Shown piece after piece: positions 16,994 through 26,686 of a stretch of 64,000 nt of DNA. Position numbers and translations under genes: made by a program. The notes below the pieces were generated by a model, which saw only the letters and a list, made by a program, of their open reading frames with translations, was not told the origin of the DNA and made no database searches. Each line of letters begins with the position of its first letter. The first letter of the stretch is position 1. Source of the stretch: Streptomyces thermodiastaticus (lineage in GTDB: Bacteria; Actinomycetota; Actinomycetes; Streptomycetales; Streptomycetaceae); NCBI RefSeq assembly GCF_014656135.1, contig NZ_BNBV01000013.1:1-64000 (forward strand), written 5' to 3'.

Positions 16994-19180
16994 ATGCCAC
17001 ACCTCCGCGCAGCGGCCGTGCGCGCAGACCGCCGTGAGGGCGGGCGGCACGGCCGACCGGCCGCCCGCACCGCCCCGTCGCAGCCCCCGGCCCGCATACG
17101 GCCCCGGCTGCTGCCCCTGGCCGTGCTGCCGGCGACCGCGGTCGCACTCGGCGCCGGCGCCGCCGTGCTGTACACGCTGGACACCCTGCGCTCCACCGGC
17201 CAGCGCCCCCCAGCCGTGCTGTGGGCGGTGCTCGCCGGGGCCGCGGCGGTGACGCTCGCCGCCCTGCTGACCGGCGCTCTCGCCGCCCGCCGTGCCACCC
17301 GCTCCGTGCGCGAGCGGTTCGGCGCCCTGCGCGCGGACACGGCGCGCCGCGAGGCCGAACTGACGGCCCTGGTCGAGGCGTTGCGGCACGGCGAGGAGCC
17401 GCCCCGGACCCCGCGGCGCGGCGAGCCGTCCGCCCGCGCCGACGCCTTCGGGCTGCTCGCCGACGACCTCGCCCGCGCCCACGACGGCGCCGTCGCCGCC
17501 GTGGCCGAGGCCGGCCGGCTCTCCGGCCGGGCGGGCAGCGAACAGAAGCTGGAGGTCTTCGTCAACCTCGCCCGGCGCCTGCAGTCCCTGGTGCACCGCG
17601 AGATCTCCCTCCTCGACGAGCTGGAGAACGAGATCGAGGACCCCGAGCTGCTCAAGGGCCTCTTCCACGTCGATCACCTCGCCACCCGGATCCGCCGCCA
17701 CGCGGAGAACCTCGCCGTGCTGGGCGGTGCCGTCTCCCGCCGCCAGTGGAGCAACCCCGTCCCCATGACCGAGGTGCTGCGCTCCGCCATCGCCGAGGTC
17801 GAGCAGTACTCCCGGGTCCGGCTCGTGCCCCCGGCCGACGGCCGGCTGCGCGGCCACGCCGTCGCCGACGTCATCCACCTGCTGGCCGAACTCGTCGAGA
17901 ACGCCACGGTGTTCTCCGCCCCGCACACCGAGGTCCTGCTGCGGGCGAACCACGTCACCTCCGGGCTCGCCGTGGAGGTCGAGGACCGCGGCCTGGGCAT
18001 GCCGGTCGCCGAACAGGTGCGGATGAACGAGCTGCTCGCCGACCCCGGCCAGGTCGACGTCGCCGGGCTGCTCGCGGACGGCCGGATCGGCCTGTACGTG
18101 GTGTCCCAGCTGGCCCGGCGGCACGGCATCACCGTGCGCCTGCAGACCAACATCTACGGCGGCGTGCAGGCCGTCCTCGTGCTGCCGCAGACACTGCTCG
18201 GCGCGGAACTGGACGTACCGGAGCCGTACGGGGCGGACGCGGAGACCGCCGCATCTCCTGCGGACGTCCCGCCGGCGGCGGCCGGGGACGGCCGGGCAGC
18301 CGGGGCCGCTCCGGACGCCGCGGCCGCCACCGGCCCCGGCGGGCGGTCCGGTGCGCCTGAGACGGCCGCCGGCACACCCGCCGCATCCGCCGGCGCTCCC
18401 GGTGCCCCCACGGCGCCCGTCGACGCTCCGGCCGCTTCCACGGCACCGTCGCCGTCCGGCGCCCCCGCGCCCCTGCCCCGGCGCGGCTCCGGCACCCGAC
18501 GGCCCGCCCCGGCACGGGCGGTGCCCGGCCCCCGTCCCGGGGACCGGGCGGCCGCGGCCGCGCACGAAGGCGTCCTGCCCGCCCCGCGCGACGGCAGCGT
18601 GCCCGGCACTGAGGTGAAGCCCCCGCTGCCCCGGCGCCGCGCCCACCACCACCTGGTGCCGCAGCTGCGGAGCGGCCCGGCACCCCGCCGGCACGGCGAC
18701 GACACACCCCTGCACGACCCCGGTCTGATGGCCGCGTTCCGGCGCGGCGTCGGACTCGCCGAGGCCCGGCAGCACCAGGACGGCCCGGGCACGGACCAGG
18801 GGCCGTACGCGCCCGGACCGGCGGACACGCCGGCCGGAAGCGGCCCTGCGACGCTCGTACCGGTGCCCGGCCACGGGCACGCCGCCGACGCCGCCACGGG
18901 AACACCGGGCGCGCCGGCGGGCGGCCTGCCCGCCCCGCCCACCGGTGCCGACGGCACCCGTGCCGGCACACCGCCTGCTGCGCCGGGCGTGCGCGGCGGT
19001 TCGCCGCACGCCCCCACCGACGGCGCCCTGGGCGCGCACGACACCACGCCCGGTGTGCACGCCCCCGGCGCGCCCGGAGCGTACGACCACGGCGCGGCCC
19101 GCGTACGCGACGGCGTGCCGGACACCGCGCCCGCCCCCGCCGGACCGGCCGGCCACGACGGGAGCACCCCGACCGGATGA
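16994..19180 (+). CDS. cvnA: Conservon sensor-like protein CvnA
   Basis: A 728-residue membrane protein that opens a conservon. Two hydrophobic helices lie at residues about 43-65 and 74-98 with only a short loop between, so there is almost no extracellular sensor. A dimerisation region (LARRLQSLVHREISLLDELE near 195) is followed by a GHL ATPase domain with the N box ELVENATVFS (near 297) and the VEDRGLGMP box (near 327). From about residue 410 on, the protein is a long Ala/Pro/Gly-rich tail. The ATG after GAGGAG is chosen over an open frame reaching 16661. It likely recruits the GTPase CvnD through CvnB and CvnC. Confidence 0.9.
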   Translation: MPHLRAAAVRADRREGGRHGRPAARTAPSQPPARIRPRLLPLAVLPATAVALGAGAAVLYTLDTLRSTGQRPPAVLWAVLAGAAAVTLAALLTGALAARRATRSVRERFGALRADTARREAELTALVEALRHGEEPPRTPRRGEPSARADAFGLLADDLARAHDGAVAAVAEAGRLSGRAGSEQKLEVFVNLARRLQSLVHREISLLDELENEIEDPELLKGLFHVDHLATRIRRHAENLAVLGGAVSRRQWSNPVPMTEVLRSAIAEVEQYSRVRLVPPADGRLRGHAVADVIHLLAELVENATVFSAPHTEVLLRANHVTSGLAVEVEDRGLGMPVAEQVRMNELLADPGQVDVAGLLADGRIGLYVVSQLARRHGITVRLQTNIYGGVQAVLVLPQTLLGAELDVPEPYGADAETAASPADVPPAAAGDGRAAGAAPDAAAATGPGGRSGAPETAAGTPAASAGAPGAPTAPVDAPAASTAPSPSGAPAPLPRRGSGTRRPAPARAVPGPRPGDRAAAAAHEGVLPAPRDGSVPGTEVKPPLPRRRAHHHLVPQLRSGPAPRRHGDDTPLHDPGLMAAFRRGVGLAEARQHQDGPGTDQGPYAPGPADTPAGSGPATLVPVPGHGHAADAATGTPGAPAGGLPAPPTGADGTRAGTPPAAPGVRGGSPHAPTDGALGAHDTTPGVHAPGAPGAYDHGAARVRDGVPDTAPAPAGPAGHDGSTPTG

Positions 19181-19235
19181 CCCGGCCGGACGACCACGGA
19201 ACCGGAAACCCCGTACCCCAAGGAGTCGATGCAGC

Positions 19236-19670
19236 ATGCCGACCGACGCGCCGACCAGCCGCGTTGCCGACCTCGACTGGCTGATGAGCGGCCTCGTGCA
19301 GCGTGTCCCGCACACCACCAGCGCGGTCCTGCTCTCCTGCGACGGGCTGGTGAAAGCCGTTCACGGGCTCGACCCCGACAGCGCCGACCACATGGCCGCC
19401 CTGGCCTCCGGTCTGTACTCCCTCGGCCGCAGCGCCGGTGTCCGCTTCGGGGACGGCGGCGACGTCCGGCAGGTCGTCGTCGAACTCGACTCGAACCTGC
19501 TGTTCGTCACCACCGCCGCATCCGGCACCTGCCTCGCCGTGCTCGCCGGACGCGAGGCCGACGCGGCGGTTCTGGGGTACGAGATGGCGATGCTCGTCAA
19601 GAGCGTGCGCCCCTACCTCGTGACCGCCCCCCGCCAGCAGACCGCCGAACCCCCGGTGCTGCGGCCTTGA
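19236..19670 (+). CDS. cvnB: Conservon roadblock/LC7 protein CvnB
   Basis: A 144-residue roadblock/LC7-fold protein, similar to MglB-type GTPase regulators. Landmarks are DLDWLMSGLVQRVPHTTSAV, LLSCDGLVKAVHGLD and GTCLAVLAGREADAAVLGYE. In conservons this protein binds the GTPase CvnD and the membrane sensor. The ATG at 19236 gives the family-typical start MPTDAPTSRVADLDWL and lies 10 bases after AAGGAG; an ATG at 19229 is in another frame. The stop overlaps the TTG start of cvnC. Confidence 0.95.
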   Translation: MPTDAPTSRVADLDWLMSGLVQRVPHTTSAVLLSCDGLVKAVHGLDPDSADHMAALASGLYSLGRSAGVRFGDGGDVRQVVVELDSNLLFVTTAASGTCLAVLAGREADAAVLGYEMAMLVKSVRPYLVTAPRQQTAEPPVLRP

Positions 19671-20044
19671 GCGCGGCGGCGGCCGGCGACGCACCCTGGC
19701 TCGACGACGCGGCCGGACGACTGGTGCGCCCCTTCACGGTCAGCAACGGCCGTACCGAACCGAGCGTCGCCCTGGACCTGATGTCGCAGGTGATGACCAC
19801 CGGCAGGACCCCCCTGGGCTACCTCGGCCCCGAGCACGGGCAGGCGCTCGACCTGTGCCGCGCCCCGGTGACGGTGGCCGAGGTGGCCGCTCACCTGAGG
19901 CTGCCCGTGGCGGTGACCAAGGTCCTGCTCGCCGACCTCCTCGACTGCGGGGCGCTGACCACCAAACCTCCCGTGTACGACCACCACCCCACCGACCGGG
20001 CTCTCCTGGAGGCAGTGCTCGATGGACTACGACGACAGCTCTGA
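19667..20044 (+). CDS. cvnC: Conservon DUF742 protein CvnC
   Basis: A 125-residue DUF742 protein: WLDDAAGRLVRPFTVSNGRT at the N-terminus, PLGYLGPEHGQALDLCRAP in the middle and a winged-helix-like C-terminus (TVAEVAAHLRLPVAVTKVLL). The start is a TTG within a TTGA overlap with the stop of cvnB; no better start exists downstream of the conserved WLDD. The 3' end overlaps cvnD by 23 bases. CvnC interacts with the other conservon components in S. coelicolor; its biochemical role is not established. Confidence 0.92.
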   Translation: MSAAAAGDAPWLDDAAGRLVRPFTVSNGRTEPSVALDLMSQVMTTGRTPLGYLGPEHGQALDLCRAPVTVAEVAAHLRLPVAVTKVLLADLLDCGALTTKPPVYDHHPTDRALLEAVLDGLRRQL

Positions 20045-20651
20045 CCGCGCCGGCGGCCCCACCGGCCGCGGCGACCCCTTCCCGACCGCGCTGAAGATCC
20101 TGGTCGCGGGCGGGTTCGGCGTGGGCAAGACGACGTTCGTCGGCGCCGTCAGCGAGATCGCCCCGCTCAGCACCGAGGAGCTGCTGACCACCGTCAGCGA
20201 GGGCACGGACAGCCTCGACGGCGTCGACAGCAAGACCGAGACCACGGTCGCCATGGACTTCGGCCGCATCACCCTCGACACGCGGCACGTGCTCTACCTG
20301 TTCGGCACCCCCGGGCAGGAGCGGTTCTGGTTCCTGTGGGACGAGCTGTCCGAGGGCGCCCTCGGCGCGGTGGTCCTCGCCGACACCCGCCGCCTGGAGG
20401 ACTGCTTCGCGGCCGTCGACTACTTCGAACAGCGCGGCCTGCCCTTCGTCGTCGCCCTCAACGAGTTCGACGGTGCCCACCGCTACGACCCCGAGGAGGT
20501 GCGGGACGCCCTCGACCTCGCCCCGGAGATCCCCGTGATCAACTGCGACGCGCGCCGGGCCGCCTCCGGCGTCCAGGCCCTGCTGACCCTCGTCCGGCAC
20601 CTCATCGCCCACGCCCCCGAGCCCGCCGCCGCTTCCGGCCGCGGCGCCTGA
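20022..20651 (+). CDS. cvnD: Conservon small GTPase CvnD
   Basis: A 209-residue Ras-like GTPase of the MglA/CvnD group. The P-loop is GGFGVGKTT near residue 30, the G3 box is FGTPGQERF near 93 and the base-recognition box is NEFD near 147, where an Asn-Lys-x-Asp motif has Glu for Lys, as usual in CvnD. The C-terminus (INCDARRAASGVQALLTL) carries the G5-like Cys-Asp-Ala. Translation is coupled to cvnC by a 23-base overlap. It is presumed membrane-associated via CvnA. Confidence 0.95.
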   Translation: MDYDDSSDRAGGPTGRGDPFPTALKILVAGGFGVGKTTFVGAVSEIAPLSTEELLTTVSEGTDSLDGVDSKTETTVAMDFGRITLDTRHVLYLFGTPGQERFWFLWDELSEGALGAVVLADTRRLEDCFAAVDYFEQRGLPFVVALNEFDGAHRYDPEEVRDALDLAPEIPVINCDARRAASGVQALLTLVRHLIAHAPEPAAASGRGA

Positions 20652-20682
20652 CGCTGTCCCCGATCCCCGACGGAGTCCCTCC

Positions 20683-20754
20683 ATGTCCCACCCGAAGCGG
20701 CACCGCAGGCCGCTGCCCGTCCCCGGGCGGCACGGCACCGGAGCCCGGTCATGA
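20683..20754 (+). CDS. Possible 23-aa basic peptide coupled to the GAF gene
   Basis: A short frame between cvnD and the GAF-domain gene reads MSHPKRHRRPLPVPGRHG and ends TGARS, with GGAG eight bases before its ATG. Its TGA overlaps the ATG of the GAF gene as ATGA. This is the standard layout of a translationally coupled gene or leader peptide, and without it the GAF gene has no convincing ribosome site. It may exist mainly to couple translation. Conservation in other species would decide. Confidence 0.45.
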   Translation: MSHPKRHRRPLPVPGRHGTGARS

Positions 20755-21353
20755 GCTACGACCCGCCGCGCCCGGTCGGCCGGCTGCTGCTCACCCCGCA
20801 GGACCGGGAAGCCCCCGCCCGCGTCGAGCGGCTGCGCGGGCTCGGCCTGGGCGAGCGCCCCGAGCCCGCCCTCGACGCGTTCGCCGACCGGCTCGCCGCC
20901 CGCACCCGCGCCCCGTACGCGATGGTCAACTTCCCCGGTCCGCGTGAGCAGTTCTACGCCGGGCTGCACCGCCCGGAGCGGGACGTGCTCGACGTCGACA
21001 CACCCGCCCCCGGTACCCCGGCCGAGGACCAGGACCCCTCGGGGCCCCGGCGCGAGCTGGGCCGGCGCCTCGCCCGCGACCACGGCTTCTGCCCCCATGT
21101 GGTGGCCCGGCGCAAGGCGCTGGTGCTGGAGGACGTCCGTGACTACCCGCGGTTCGCGGCCAACGCGATCGTCGACGCGTTCGGCATCCGCTCCTACCTC
21201 GGTGCCCCGCTCATCGACGGCACCGGGATGGTGCTGGGCACCGTGTGTGTCGTCGACGTCGCGCCGCGCCCCTGGGGCCGGGAAGGACTGGGAATCATCA
21301 AGGCCGCGGCTGCCGACCTGACCCGGCGGCTCGAACACTGGCCGGGCCCGTGA
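20751..21353 (+). CDS. GAF-domain protein of the conservon
   Basis: A 200-residue protein made almost entirely of one GAF domain (residues about 35-195): LDAFADRLAARTRAPYAMVN, ARDHGFCPHVVARRKALVLE, and GIRSYLGAPLIDGTGMVLGT. GAF proteins bind small molecules or cofactors. In some conservons the four core genes are followed by a GAF or P450 gene, so this is the likely sensory or effector output of the system. No catalytic or DNA-binding domain is attached. Two cysteines (in GFCPH and TVCVVD) might bind a ligand or haem, but this is speculation. Confidence 0.9.
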   Translation: MSYDPPRPVGRLLLTPQDREAPARVERLRGLGLGERPEPALDAFADRLAARTRAPYAMVNFPGPREQFYAGLHRPERDVLDVDTPAPGTPAEDQDPSGPRRELGRRLARDHGFCPHVVARRKALVLEDVRDYPRFAANAIVDAFGIRSYLGAPLIDGTGMVLGTVCVVDVAPRPWGREGLGIIKAAAADLTRRLEHWPGP

Positions 21354-21552
21354 ACGCACGGCGGCACACGGCGTGTCGCGGCGTGTGCGGCGGTGCGTGA
21401 AGCAAAGCTGTGCCCGTGTTTAAGAAAACCTCGATGGACCTGGGCTGCTCACGTGCGGCAGATTGCTGTGCGATTCCACTCCTCACCCCGGACACGGGTC
21501 CCTTCGGCATGCCCGGACACCGTGCCGGGGCCGAACCACAGGAGCCGTAGCG

Positions 21553-22581
21553 TTGAAGGCGCTGGTCAAGCAGAAGGCGGAGCCCGGGCTGTGGCTGGCC
21601 GACGTGCCCGAGCCCACCATCGGACCCGGTGACGTCCTCATCAAGGTCCTGCGGACCGGTATCTGCGGCACCGACCTGCACATCCGGGCCTGGGACGGCT
21701 GGGCCCAGCAGGCGATCCGCACCCCGCTGGTGGTCGGGCACGAGTTCGTCGGCGAGGTCGTCGAGGTCGGCCGGGACGTCACCGACGTCACAACCGGCGA
21801 CCTGGTCAGCGGCGAGGGGCACCTGGTGTGCGGCAAGTGCCGCAACTGCCTGGCCGGGCGCCGCCACCTGTGCCGGGCCACCGTCGGTCTCGGTGTGGGC
21901 CGCGACGGCGCGTTCGCCGAATACCTGTCGCTGCCCGCCGGCAACGTCTGGGTGCACCGCGTCCCCGTCGACCTCGACATCGCCGCGATCTTCGACCCGT
22001 TCGGCAACGCCGTGCACACCGCGCTGTCCTTCCCGCTGGTCGGCGAGGACGTCCTGATCACCGGCGCCGGGCCGATCGGCCTGATGGCGGCGGCCGTCGC
22101 CCGGCACGCGGGCGCCCGCCACGTCGTCATCACCGACGTCAGCGAGGAACGCCTGGAGCTGGCACGCAAGATCGGCGTCAGCCTCGCCCTGAACGTCGCC
22201 GGGTCCACCATCGCCGACGGCCAGCGCGAGCTGGGGCTGCGGGAGGGCTTCGACATCGGCCTGGAGATGTCCGGCCGGCCCGAGGCCCTGCGCGACATGA
22301 TCGCGAACATGACGCACGGCGGCCGGATCGCCATGCTCGGCCTGCCCTCCGAGGAGTTCCCGGTCGACTGGGCCCGCATCGTCACCTCGATGATCACCCT
22401 CAAGGGCATCTACGGCCGCGAGATGTTCGAGACCTGGTACGCGATGTCCGTGCTGCTGGAGGGCGGCCTGGACCTCGCCCCGGTGATCACCGGCCGGTAC
22501 GCGTACCGCGACTTCGAGGCGGCGTTCGCGGACGCCGCGAGCGGCAAGGGCGGCAAGGTCATCCTCGACTGGACCGCCTGA
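21553..22581 (+). CDS. tdh: L-threonine 3-dehydrogenase
   Basis: A 342-residue zinc medium-chain dehydrogenase that oxidises L-threonine to 2-amino-3-ketobutyrate with NAD+. The catalytic zinc region is GICGTDLHI (Cys38) and GHEFVGE, the structural zinc ligands lie in [15 protein letters not shown] near residues 94-108, and the Rossmann loop is [11 protein letters not shown] near 175. The TTG at 21553 gives the family start (M)[14 protein letters not shown] and follows CAGGAG; an open frame extends upstream without a ribosome site. The length is typical. It is followed 48 bases later by kbl, the next enzyme. Confidence 0.95.
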   Translation: MKALVKQKAEPGLWLADVPEPTIGPGDVLIKVLRTGICGTDLHIRAWDGWAQQAIRTPLVVGHEFVGEVVEVGRDVTDVTTGDLVSGEGHLVCGKCRNCLAGRRHLCRATVGLGVGRDGAFAEYLSLPAGNVWVHRVPVDLDIAAIFDPFGNAVHTALSFPLVGEDVLITGAGPIGLMAAAVARHAGARHVVITDVSEERLELARKIGVSLALNVAGSTIADGQRELGLREGFDIGLEMSGRPEALRDMIANMTHGGRIAMLGLPSEEFPVDWARIVTSMITLKGIYGREMFETWYAMSVLLEGGLDLAPVITGRYAYRDFEAAFADAASGKGGKVILDWTA

Positions 22582-22629
22582 CCCGGATCTCCTCCCGCCA
22601 GCACCCGCCAGCCCTCAAGGAGCCAAGCG

Positions 22630-23823
<1,194 letters not shown>

Positions 23824-23913
23824 CCGAAAACCATCGCCCGCCCGGGAGCACGCGTCCGGCCGCGCTCCCGGACGGGCGTCGGAGCGGGAGTCCGACCAGC
23901 ACCGACGCCCTGT

Positions 23914-23919
23914 GATAAT
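23914..23919 (+). promoter_or_regulatory. -10 box giving a probable leaderless mRNA for the LysR gene
   Basis: TGATAAT ends six bases before the ATG of the LysR gene, the distance expected when transcription starts at the start codon itself. The G run between them is too close to serve as a normal ribosome site. No good -35 box is seen. Confidence 0.5.
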
Positions 23920-23925
23920 GGGGGA

Positions 23926-24831
23926 ATGATCGAAGCGCGGCGGCTGCACATCCTCCGTGCGGTGGCCGATCACCGTACGGTCACCGCAGCGGCCGCCGCG
24001 CTCTACCTCACCCCGTCCGCCGTCTCCCAGCAGCTGGCGGCCCTGGAGCAGGAGACCGGCCACCGCCTGTTCGAACGCAGCGCCAAGGGCGTACGGCTCA
24101 CCCCGGCCGGGGAGATCCTGCTCAACCACACCAACGCCGTCCTGGCCCAACTGGAGCGGGCCGAGGCCGAACTGGCGGCCTACGGCGCGGGACAGGCCGG
24201 CATGGTGACGGTGGCCGCGTTCGCCACCGGCATCGCCGAGGTCGTCGCGCCCGCGGTGGGCCGCCTGGCCCGCACGGCACCGGGCATCCGCATCCGCGTC
24301 CAGGACGCCGAGGGCGACGCCAGCCTGCCGATGGTGCTCGACCGGCAGGTCGACGTCGCGGTGGCCGTCGAGTACCGGGGCGCGCCGCCCGCCGACGACC
24401 CCCGCCTGACCCACGTCCCGCTGTACGCCGAGCCCTTCGACGCCGTGGTGCCGGTCACCCACCGCATGGCGGGCGCCGCCGAGATGCCGCTCGCCGAACT
24501 GGCCAAGGACCCCTGGATCGGCCCCTACCCCGGCAACCCCTGCCACGACGTGGTCGTCCTGGCCTGCGAGATCGCCGGCTTCCAGCCACGCCTGGAGCAT
24601 TCCTCGGACGACTTCCGTGCGGTGGTGGCCCTTGCCGCCGCCGACGCCGGCGTGGCGCTGGTGCCGCGCTCCGCGCTGCGCGGCATGGACCTCGCGGGCG
24701 TGGTCGTGCGCCCCGTCGACGGAGTGGCGCCTACGCGCCGGGTCTTCGCTGCGGTGCGCCGGGGCGCCGAGGAGCACCCGCTGATCAAGCCCGTGCTGGA
24801 GGCGCTGGGGGAGGCGGCCCCGGCGACGTAG
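23926..24831 (+). CDS. LysR-family transcriptional regulator
   Basis: A 301-residue LysR regulator with an N-terminal winged helix (RRLHILRAVADHRTVTAAAA, YLTPSAVSQQLAALEQETGH, LFERSAKGVRLTPAGEILL) and a substrate-binding-like effector domain (VAAFATGIAEVVAPAVGRLA onward). It is transcribed in the same direction, 102 bases after kbl. Control of the threonine-to-glycine operon is possible, but LysR genes usually sit divergent from their targets, so the link is weak. Its stop codon lies inside a 13-base tandem repeat. Confidence 0.92.
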   Translation: MIEARRLHILRAVADHRTVTAAAAALYLTPSAVSQQLAALEQETGHRLFERSAKGVRLTPAGEILLNHTNAVLAQLERAEAELAAYGAGQAGMVTVAAFATGIAEVVAPAVGRLARTAPGIRIRVQDAEGDASLPMVLDRQVDVAVAVEYRGAPPADDPRLTHVPLYAEPFDAVVPVTHRMAGAAEMPLAELAKDPWIGPYPGNPCHDVVVLACEIAGFQPRLEHSSDDFRAVVALAAADAGVALVPRSALRGMDLAGVVVRPVDGVAPTRRVFAAVRRGAEEHPLIKPVLEALGEAAPAT

Positions 24832-24868
24832 CCCGGGGACGCAGCCCGGGGACGCAGCCCGGGGACGC
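24830..24868. repeat. Three tandem copies of a 13-base repeat at the LysR stop codon
   Basis: AGCCCGGGGACGC occurs three times in a row with no differences, beginning with the last two bases of the LysR stop codon. It is probably a slippage expansion. CCCGGG within each unit is self-complementary, so folding into weak hairpins is possible. Confidence 0.85.
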
Positions 24869-25210
24869 AGGAGGGCGGCGCGTCCTCCTTTGCCGGCTCC
24901 CGCCGCCGCACACCCCGTCCCGGCTGCCCGGACCCGCAAGCATGCTCGCACCCCACAGCCGCAGCGTGCCCGCCGGCACGCCCGCCGGCCGCGAGCCTGT
25001 CGGCCGTATGCCTGCTTGCCGCCCGCCGCACCCGGCCCCGGCACCTTCCCGGGCACGGCGGTCCGTGCACGCCAGGGGGCGTTGTCAGCGGGCCGTGGCA
25101 TGATCCGATGACGTGGACGCAGCCGGCGTGCGGCCGTATCCGGCCGCTCCGCGCAGGCGGACAGCGGGGGATCGGTCCGACAGGGGTCCGACAGGGGAGG
25201 GGGCGAGGGG
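24869..25210. other. Gene-free stretch between LysR and MFS genes
   Basis: This 342-base stretch has no frame with credible codon use, no tRNA-like fold and no strong palindrome that I can see. It must hold the promoter of the MFS gene at 25211. CAGGGGTCCGACAGGGG repeats near 25180-25198 are short and of unclear meaning. Confidence 0.5.
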
Positions 25211-26686
25211 ATGGCCGACAGGCCGGCACCGGGACCGCACGGCGGCACGTTCGCGAGCGGGCCCGGCAGGGGAAGCGGAACCACCGGCCGCGGCACCCCC
25301 GTGCATGCCGAGGACGCCACCGGATCCCACGTCACGGACGCCGCCGAGCCGGACGGGGCCGGCGGCCGGGACGGCCGCCGAAGCGGCGCAGGAGCCACCG
25401 GGCGCACCGAGACGGCGGACACGGCGCGGCCCGCGTCCCTGTGGTCGCGTGATGTCGCCCTGTTCCTCGCGGCCCGCGCGGTCGCCCGGCTCGGCGACAC
25501 CATGCTGCCCGTCGCGCTCGCCGCGGGCCTGCTGCAGCACGGCTATGGCGCGGGAGCGGTCGGCCTCGCCATGGCGTCCGCGGCCGCCGCCTTCGCCGGG
25601 CTCGTCGTCTTCGGCGGGGTCGTCGCCGACCGCTTCTCCACCCGCACACTGATGATCGGCGCCGACCTGGTCCGGCTGGGCACCCAGTCCGTGGCCGCGG
25701 TGCTGTTCTTCTCCGGGCACGTGGTGCTGTGGCAGATCTGCGCGATCGGCTTCACCAACGGCGTGGCGAGCGCGGTGTTCCAGCCCGGCGTCGCCAGCAC
25801 GGTGCCCCGGCTCGCCGCCGACGTCCAGGCGGCCAACGGGGCGATACGCATCGCGGAGTCCTCGGCCCAGCTCGCGGGACCCGCCGTCGCCGGTCTGCTC
25901 GTCGGGCTCGTCTCGCCCGGCGGGGTCTTCGCGGCCCACGCCGCCACCTACGGGTTCAGCGCGCTGTGCCTGCTGCTGCTCCGGCTTCCCCCGGCGCGGC
26001 CCGGCAGCTCCCCGGCCGAGCCGGGCACCGGCACCTTCCGGGCGGATCTCGCCGAGGGATGGCGGGAGTTCCGGTCGCGGACCTGGCTGTGGGCCGTCAT
26101 CGCCGTGTGGTGTCTGTACATGGTCGCCGCGTGGGGGCCCACCGTCCCGCTGGTGGCCACGGAGGTGGTCCGGCAGCACGGCCCGCGCGCCTACGGACTG
26201 GTCAACTCCGCGCTCGGCGCCGGAACCGTCGTCGGCGGCTTCCTCGCCCTCCGGCTGCGGCCCCGCCGGATGCTCCGGGCCGGCGCGCTCGCCCTGTTCG
26301 CCTTCGTCTGCTTCCCGGCCACCGTCGGTGCCGGCACCGGCGTCCGGGCGATGGCCGCGGGCGCCGCCGTCGCCGGGGCGGGGCAGGCCTTCTGGGGCGT
26401 GATGTGGGCGACCAGCGTGCAGACCCAGGTCCCGCCGGACGTCCTCAACCGCATCCACGCCTACGACGTGGCGGGCTCCCTGGCCATGATGCCCGTCGGC
26501 CAGGCCCTCGCCGGACCCTCCGCGGCGCTGCTCGGCACGGACCGCACGCTGCTGGTGGCCGCGGCGATCAGCCTGGTGGTGCCGGCCGCGCTGCTGTCGG
26601 TGCCCGCGATACGCGGCCTGGTGCGGGCGGACGCACCGGACCGGCCGCGCTCAGGCCCCGGCGGCGCCCTGCTGGAAGAAGCCTGA
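25211..26686 (+). CDS. MFS exporter (EntS/MFS_3-like)
   Basis: A 491-residue transporter. The first ~75 residues are polar, Gly-rich and disordered; 12 hydrophobic helices follow, beginning at LWSRDVALFLAARAVARLGD. The GVVADRFSTRTLMIGADLVR loop after helix 2 is the MFS signature, and FQPGVASTVPRLAADVQAAN matches the EntS/MFS_3 exporter group, which exports siderophores, macrolides and other small molecules. The ATG follows GGGGCGAGGGG. The last 36 bases overlap the 3' end of the transketolase gene on the other strand. Confidence 0.88.
   Translation: MADRPAPGPHGGTFASGPGRGSGTTGRGTPVHAEDATGSHVTDAAEPDGAGGRDGRRSGAGATGRTETADTARPASLWSRDVALFLAARAVARLGDTMLPVALAAGLLQHGYGAGAVGLAMASAAAAFAGLVVFGGVVADRFSTRTLMIGADLVRLGTQSVAAVLFFSGHVVLWQICAIGFTNGVASAVFQPGVASTVPRLAADVQAANGAIRIAESSAQLAGPAVAGLLVGLVSPGGVFAAHAATYGFSALCLLLLRLPPARPGSSPAEPGTGTFRADLAEGWREFRSRTWLWAVIAVWCLYMVAAWGPTVPLVATEVVRQHGPRAYGLVNSALGAGTVVGGFLALRLRPRRMLRAGALALFAFVCFPATVGAGTGVRAMAAGAAVAGAGQAFWGVMWATSVQTQVPPDVLNRIHAYDVAGSLAMMPVGQALAGPSAALLGTDRTLLVAAAISLVVPAALLSVPAIRGLVRADAPDRPRSGPGGALLEEA

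Noticed and set aside
21360..21552. Possible glycine riboswitch or other leader RNA before tdh
   Set aside because: I looked for paired aptamer stems and conserved cores but saw none; only an A-rich patch near 21400-21435.
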